DNA of 64,000 bases, taken from VXNE01 sp965208745 (lineage in GTDB: Bacteria > Pseudomonadota > Gammaproteobacteria > Pseudomonadales > Azotimanducaceae). Positions 60,235 to 64,000 of the stretch are shown here, piece by piece. Under the pieces are notes generated by a model. The model saw nothing but the letters and a program-made list of their open reading frames with translations. It was not told the DNA's origin and made no database searches. How positions within the stretch are numbered: position 1 is the first letter of the stretch; the number at the start of each line of letters is the position of its first letter. Made by a program: the position numbers and the translations under genes. Where the stretch lies: positions 248,001 to 312,000 of the forward strand of contig CBDBPN010000003.1 in assembly GCA_965208745.1 (NCBI GenBank). The letters are read 5' to 3'.

Positions 60235-62049
60235 TCATCGGCGCCACCAACTGTCGATCACGCGCGCGAGGCCCCCGTCCAGGGACTCGTACCGCGCGGT
60301 GGATTCGTCGGGGCGGCCGAACTTGTCCCAGTACAGGAACCGCTCCACGTCGGGCATGTTGAGCGGTACGTGATAGAAGCCCCACAGCAGGACACGGTCC
60401 AGGGCCCGGCAGAGGACCGCCGCGGTTTCCATGTCCGGCGCGCGCTGGGCGGCCTCTATCAGGGCGTCCACCACCGGGTCCCGGACCCCGGCCAGGTTGC
60501 CGCCCATGCCCGCGACGGCATGGGCGGAACCGAAGTAGATGCGCAACTGGTCCATCGGCGGGTAACTCATGGCGAGACCCTGCACGTACATGTCGAAGCG
60601 GCGCTCCCGTTTGAACCTGACCGCCGTGACGACATCCAGGACCCGCGGGCGGGCGTCGATGCCAAGGACCGCCAGCGCGTCGGCATAGGGCAGCAGCATC
60701 CGTGTCGCCCACCCCTCCTGCGTGGCGATCTCGAGAACGAAGGGCCGCCCCCGGGCGTCCCGGAGGCGCCCGTCCACCAGATTCCACCCGGCGTCGGCCA
60801 GCAGCCGCCGGGCTCGCTCGAGCGCGGCGCGGTGACTGCCCCTCCCGACGGAATCCGGCAGTTCGAAGGGCTCGACGAACAGGCGCTCCGGGAGCCGGTC
60901 GCGATACGGCGCGAGCACGGCGATCTCCGCCTCGCCGGGCAAGCCCCGCGCCGCCAGCGGCGACCCGGCGAAGTAGCTCAGCGCCCTTCGGTGCGCGCCG
61001 CGATGAAACACCCGGTTTTGCCATTCGAAGTCGAAGGCCAGGGTCAGCGCCTCGCGCACGCGCACGTCCTGGAACATCTCGCGCTCCAGGTTGAACGTCA
61101 GCGCACGGTCCCGGCCGACGGCGCGGCTGACCCGGCGCGTGTCCTTGCGCATGCGCCCTTCGTGCAACGCCGGGATGTCGTACGAGTCGTACCAGTAGCG
61201 CACGTCGGTCTCCCAGAAGACGTCGAACAGCCCCTTGCGGAACGCTTCCCGGGCCACACTGGCGTCCCGGTACACGTCGTACCGGATGGTGCCGAAGTTG
61301 TGACGTCCGCGGTTGACCGCGAGGTCGCGGGCCCAGTAGTCGTCCACCCGCGCGTAGACGACGTGGTCCCGGCCGAACCCGGCAATCCGGTACGGACCGC
61401 TGCCGACGGGGGGTACGAGCGTGGTCTCCCCCGGGTCCCGATGCGCGTAGTAGTGCGCCGGCCGCACGGGGAAGAGGGTCAGCGCGAGCAGGTTCGCATG
61501 GGTGAAGACATGCCGGTGGTGGATCACGAACTCCCGGTCGTTGACGATCTCGATCGACTCGACCCACGAGCGCATGTAGGTCCAGCCCGCGAGCGACGTT
61601 CGCGCCATCGCGTCGTAGGAAAAGCGGATGTCGGCGGTCGTGATCGGTGCCCCGTCGTGCCAGCGGGCCGCCTCGTGCAGCCTGATGAACAGCGACTTGC
61701 CGTCGTCCGACAGAGCCACCCCGTCGGCCACCGACCCGTACAGCCCGGACGGCTCGTCGGCCGAGCGGACGAACAGCCGGTCCATCGTCCTCTCGAGGCC
61801 CGCGGCGTTGGCGACCCCGGTGCCCCACGCGCCCGAGAAGTTCCTTACGGGTTGCCCCGTCGAGAGCGTCAGGCTGCCCCCCTTCGGGGCCGCGGGGTTC
61901 GCGTAGTCGAAGTGGGTGAATCCGGCCGGGTACTTCAGGTCGTGCAGCAGCGAGATGCCGTGCCGGTACGCCGGCTCCCCGGCCAGGCCAGGGGACGCCG
62001 CCAGGAGCAGAACGGCGCACCGCGCCACATTGCTCCGCAGCCGTCGCAT
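60235..62049 (-). CDS. yejA: YejA-type periplasmic peptide-binding protein
   Basis: This 604-residue extracellular solute-binding protein (family 5) matches the length of E. coli YejA. A signal peptide (CAVLLLAASPGLAG) is followed by RHGISLLHDLKYPAGFTHFD, the YejA start motif, then NPAAPKGGSLTL, RWHDGAPITTADIRFSYDAM and PVGSGPYRIAGFGRD. It should capture peptides for a YejBEF-type permease, and the only such permease in the window is 14 kb away at 42820-46573. The ATG at 62049 gives a proper signal peptide. It is divergent from the esterase gene. Confidence 0.85.
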   Translation of the reverse strand: MRRLRSNVARCAVLLLAASPGLAGEPAYRHGISLLHDLKYPAGFTHFDYANPAAPKGGSLTLSTGQPVRNFSGAWGTGVANAAGLERTMDRLFVRSADEPSGLYGSVADGVALSDDGKSLFIRLHEAARWHDGAPITTADIRFSYDAMARTSLAGWTYMRSWVESIEIVNDREFVIHHRHVFTHANLLALTLFPVRPAHYYAHRDPGETTLVPPVGSGPYRIAGFGRDHVVYARVDDYWARDLAVNRGRHNFGTIRYDVYRDASVAREAFRKGLFDVFWETDVRYWYDSYDIPALHEGRMRKDTRRVSRAVGRDRALTFNLEREMFQDVRVREALTLAFDFEWQNRVFHRGAHRRALSYFAGSPLAARGLPGEAEIAVLAPYRDRLPERLFVEPFELPDSVGRGSHRAALERARRLLADAGWNLVDGRLRDARGRPFVLEIATQEGWATRMLLPYADALAVLGIDARPRVLDVVTAVRFKRERRFDMYVQGLAMSYPPMDQLRIYFGSAHAVAGMGGNLAGVRDPVVDALIEAAQRAPDMETAAVLCRALDRVLLWGFYHVPLNMPDVERFLYWDKFGRPDESTARYESLDGGLARVIDSWWRR

Positions 62050-62141
62050 GGGCGTAATCACTATCCCTTCGACGTGGCGCGCCAGCCCGCCCTCACCGGC
62101 CCCTCCGTTGGCTGCCCCCGTGTCCGTTTGCAGGTCGGTCA

Positions 62142-63050
62142 ATGGACGGATCCGGCGTGACCCCCGAGGTCACAGCGGCCCGGGGCCTGCCCGACGCTCC
62201 ACCCGGGCCCTCGGCGGTATGGGTAAACCCGCCGGACCCCGGCGTGTTGCCGCGCGGCGTCACCCACCGCACGTTCCCCTCGCCGGCCCATGGGACGGAC
62301 GTCGGCTACTGCATCTACCTTCCGCCCGGCTACGACACCCGGCCCGGCATGCGCTACCCCGTGATCTACAACCTGCACGGGGCCGGCGACAACGAGTTGC
62401 ACGCCTTCGACGATGTGCGCACCCTCGATGCGGGGATTCGTCGGGGCCGCTGGCCGCCGATCGTCATGGTCCTGCCCAACGGGGGCAAGCGCACGTTCTT
62501 CAAGGACTCCCACGACGGGCGCTTCCGGAGCGAGACCCTCATCATCCGCGAGCTGATTCCGTATATCGACGCCACGTACCGCACGATCGCCGCCCGCGAG
62601 GGACGCTGCATCGAAGGGCATAGCATGGGCGGCCGGGGCGCGACGCGTCTGGCCATGAAGTACCCGGGGCTCTTCTGCTCGCTGTTCAACCTGGCGGGCA
62701 ACGTGCCCCGGACAGCGGCGCACTTCGACCCGGCGAGGCGGGACAGCTACCCCAACAACTACCTCGGTCCCGACCGCCAGGCCTATCTCGACAACGACGC
62801 GTACGAGCTGCTCCGCAGGAATCTGGCCGAGATCCGCGGCAAGCTGCGCATCCGGTTGTGGTGCGGGACGCGGGACCGGGACCACCTGCCGACCGTGCGC
62901 ACCTTCCACCAGGCGTTGCTGGCGGCGGACGTCGATCACACCTACCTGGAGATCGAGGGGCTCGGGCACCGGAAGAAACCCATCATCGACCGGTACGGCG
63001 ACATCTGGTTCGACCATCACGTGGAGTCGCTCCGCGCGCGCGTCCCGTAG
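62142..63050 (+). CDS. Alpha/beta-hydrolase esterase (esterase-D/feruloyl type)
   Basis: This 302-residue cytoplasmic esterase contains YCIYLPPGYDTRPGMRYPVI near residue 57, an NLHGAGDNE oxyanion loop, and the nucleophile elbow IEGHSMGGRGAT (Ser near residue 168). Asp and His candidates lie in WCGTRDRDHLPT and IEGLGHRKK. This is the putative-esterase fold of EsD and of carbohydrate acetyl/feruloyl esterases. No signal peptide is visible. It faces a sulfatase gene 17 bp away and might deacylate the same substrate, which is inference. Confidence 0.82.
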   Translation: MDGSGVTPEVTAARGLPDAPPGPSAVWVNPPDPGVLPRGVTHRTFPSPAHGTDVGYCIYLPPGYDTRPGMRYPVIYNLHGAGDNELHAFDDVRTLDAGIRRGRWPPIVMVLPNGGKRTFFKDSHDGRFRSETLIIRELIPYIDATYRTIAAREGRCIEGHSMGGRGATRLAMKYPGLFCSLFNLAGNVPRTAAHFDPARRDSYPNNYLGPDRQAYLDNDAYELLRRNLAEIRGKLRIRLWCGTRDRDHLPTVRTFHQALLAADVDHTYLEIEGLGHRKKPIIDRYGDIWFDHHVESLRARVP

Positions 63051-63067
63051 CGGCGCATCACACCCAC

Positions 63068-64000
63068 TCAGTACTCAGGGTATTGCCCATGCAGCCTGGT
63101 CGGTATCCCACCGCCCTGGTAGACCTCGAGTTGCCGCTCGTTCACGTTCGCCAGCAAGTGACCGAAGTACTCCCCGAGGAACCGGTCGCGCACGCCCGAA
63201 TGTCGCGGTTCGCCCACCACGTTGCGGAGCTCGTGCGGATCGTTCTCGAGGTCGTACAGCTCCAGGGGCGCTCTCGTCAGCGAGTCGATGGTCATCTTGT
63301 GGCGCTCGGTGCGCGCCATGGAGTACAGGTTCACTTCGCTGAAGACCACGTCCTTGCCGTGTTGGGCGTCGCTCGCGTCCGAACCGGCCTCGATCTTCGG
63401 ACGCAGCGAAAGGCCGCGATCGACTTCAAGACGGTCGGCGCCAGCGGCGTCAAGCAAGGTTGCGCAGATGTCGTAGTGGTCCGTCAGGCCGTGCGCCGTC
63501 CATGACCCGGTTCCGCCAGGGGGTCTCACGATCAGCGGTACGTTGAGCGCGCCCTCGTAGAACACCGATTTCTGGCAAAACCGGTGATCGCCGAGCATCT
63601 CGCCGTGGTCGGAGGTATAGACGACCCACGTGTTGTCCATCAGGTCCGTTTCCCGCAAAGCCTGAAGGACCAGGCCGATCGCGTGGTCATCGAATGCGAC
63701 CTTCGCGTAGTAGTGACTCGTGAACGTCCGGCTCTGGGACTCGGTCATGTCGGCCAGTCCCCGCCGCGAGAACATCGTCCGGATCTGGGGAGAAACGGGC
63801 TCGGCCGGAGGTTCCAGGAACGCCTGGGGCATATCCCGCGGATCGAACAAGTCCCGGTATCTCGCCGGAGCGTCGAACGGGGGATGCGGCCCCATCAGGC
63901 AGACCTGGAGGTAGAACGGCCTGTCGTCCGTATGGCTTCGAATCCACTCCGACGCCGTGTTGGCGATGTAGACGTCGATGTGCTCATCCTCTTCGAGGAG
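63068..64000 (-). CDS. Sulfatase, N terminus beyond the window
   Basis: This is the C-terminal 310 residues of a type I sulfatase; the frame stays open to the last base of the window. Visible features are FYLQVCLMGPHPPFDAP, the metal-site strand VVYTSDHGEMLGDHRFCQKS (Asp-His) and YEGALNVPLIVRPPGG. The C-terminal ELYDLENDPHELRNVVGEP is also typical. It would hydrolyse sulfate esters. The CxPxR motif that is converted to formylglycine lies outside the window, so activity and maturation type cannot be judged. It is unrelated in position to the broken stub at 54411. Confidence 0.88.
   Translation of the reverse strand, partial: LLEEDEHIDVYIANTASEWIRSHTDDRPFYLQVCLMGPHPPFDAPARYRDLFDPRDMPQAFLEPPAEPVSPQIRTMFSRRGLADMTESQSRTFTSHYYAKVAFDDHAIGLVLQALRETDLMDNTWVVYTSDHGEMLGDHRFCQKSVFYEGALNVPLIVRPPGGTGSWTAHGLTDHYDICATLLDAAGADRLEVDRGLSLRPKIEAGSDASDAQHGKDVVFSEVNLYSMARTERHKMTIDSLTRAPLELYDLENDPHELRNVVGEPRHSGVRDRFLGEYFGHLLANVNERQLEVYQGGGIPTRLHGQYPEY

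Noticed and set aside
1..64000. tRNA, rRNA, CRISPR, integrase/transposase, riboswitch or replication-origin signals
   Set aside because: None was recognised on reading both strands; absence by eye is not proof, and small RNAs could be missed.

Overview
This 64 kb window is GC-rich and densely coded, on a chromosome that is most likely from a proteobacterium, probably an uncultured or marine-type gammaproteobacterium. That placement is inferred. It rests on MtfA, a complete Yej-type ABC importer, a FecI/FecR/TonB-receptor cassette, HisN and CinA-like housekeeping genes, and many CaiB/BaiF, LLM-oxidoreductase, phytanoyl-dioxygenase, DUF1932, DUF3604 and sulfatase genes. I saw no rRNA, tRNA, CRISPR array, prophage or intact insertion sequence. 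Many same-strand neighbours overlap by 4 bp (ATGA, GTGA or TTGA), so GTG and TTG starts are common and several starts below are set by that geometry.

Region by region. 0-8.4 kb holds assorted catabolic and redox genes: an LLM oxidoreductase, a DUF3667 membrane protein, a membrane-anchored PQQ dehydrogenase with a C-terminal haem c, a GPH-type symporter, a small membrane protein, a ThuA-like protein and a Tat-exported ferredoxin-type aldo/keto reductase. 8.7-20.5 kb is one long minus-strand run: alpha/beta hydrolase lipoprotein, methyltransferase, DUF3108 protein, two-domain CoA transferase, large alpha/beta hydrolase, PKD lipoprotein with an HExxH motif, HisN-type phosphatase, zinc-ribbon protein, MtfA and a sulfotransferase. 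20.6-26.2 kb has exonuclease III, a Tat aldo/keto reductase whose 3' end is shifted by a 38-bp tandem duplication, and a MoxR/ChlI-like AAA ATPase with a VWA partner. 26.2-27.0 kb is a gene graveyard: a PHP-domain pseudogene with an in-frame amber codon and a 39-bp duplication, abutting a fragment of a DUF3226-like gene.

27.0-31.9 kb carries an SRPBCC-PDZ fusion, acyl-CoA dehydrogenase, enoyl-CoA hydratase, a CinA N-domain protein, an SDR lacking the YxxxK pair, and a hendecad coiled-coil membrane protein. 32.0-39.6 kb is a coherent divergent regulon. A GntR/FadR regulator, RND adaptor and RND pump face an AbgB-like M20 amidohydrolase and a DUF1932 dehydrogenase. Between them lie a near-consensus promoter and two perfect 13-bp TTGGTC-N-GACCAA palindromes. 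39.7-42.8 kb has a DUF3604 lipoprotein and a second LLM enzyme. 42.8-46.6 kb is a yejB-yejE-yejF importer operon, and a YejA-type binding protein sits separately at 60.2-62.0 kb.

46.9-54.6 kb holds a second two-domain CoA transferase, then an ECF sigma / FecR / TonB-receptor operon in which an STN domain is fused in frame to a receptor that keeps its own RBS, start codon and signal-like segment. A broken sulfatase stub follows, then an isolated AAA ATPase. 56.1-64.0 kb is an accessory catabolic block: Gfo/Idh dehydrogenase, TIM-barrel isomerase and two phytanoyl-type dioxygenases, followed by the YejA-like protein, an esterase and a sulfatase running off the end of the window.
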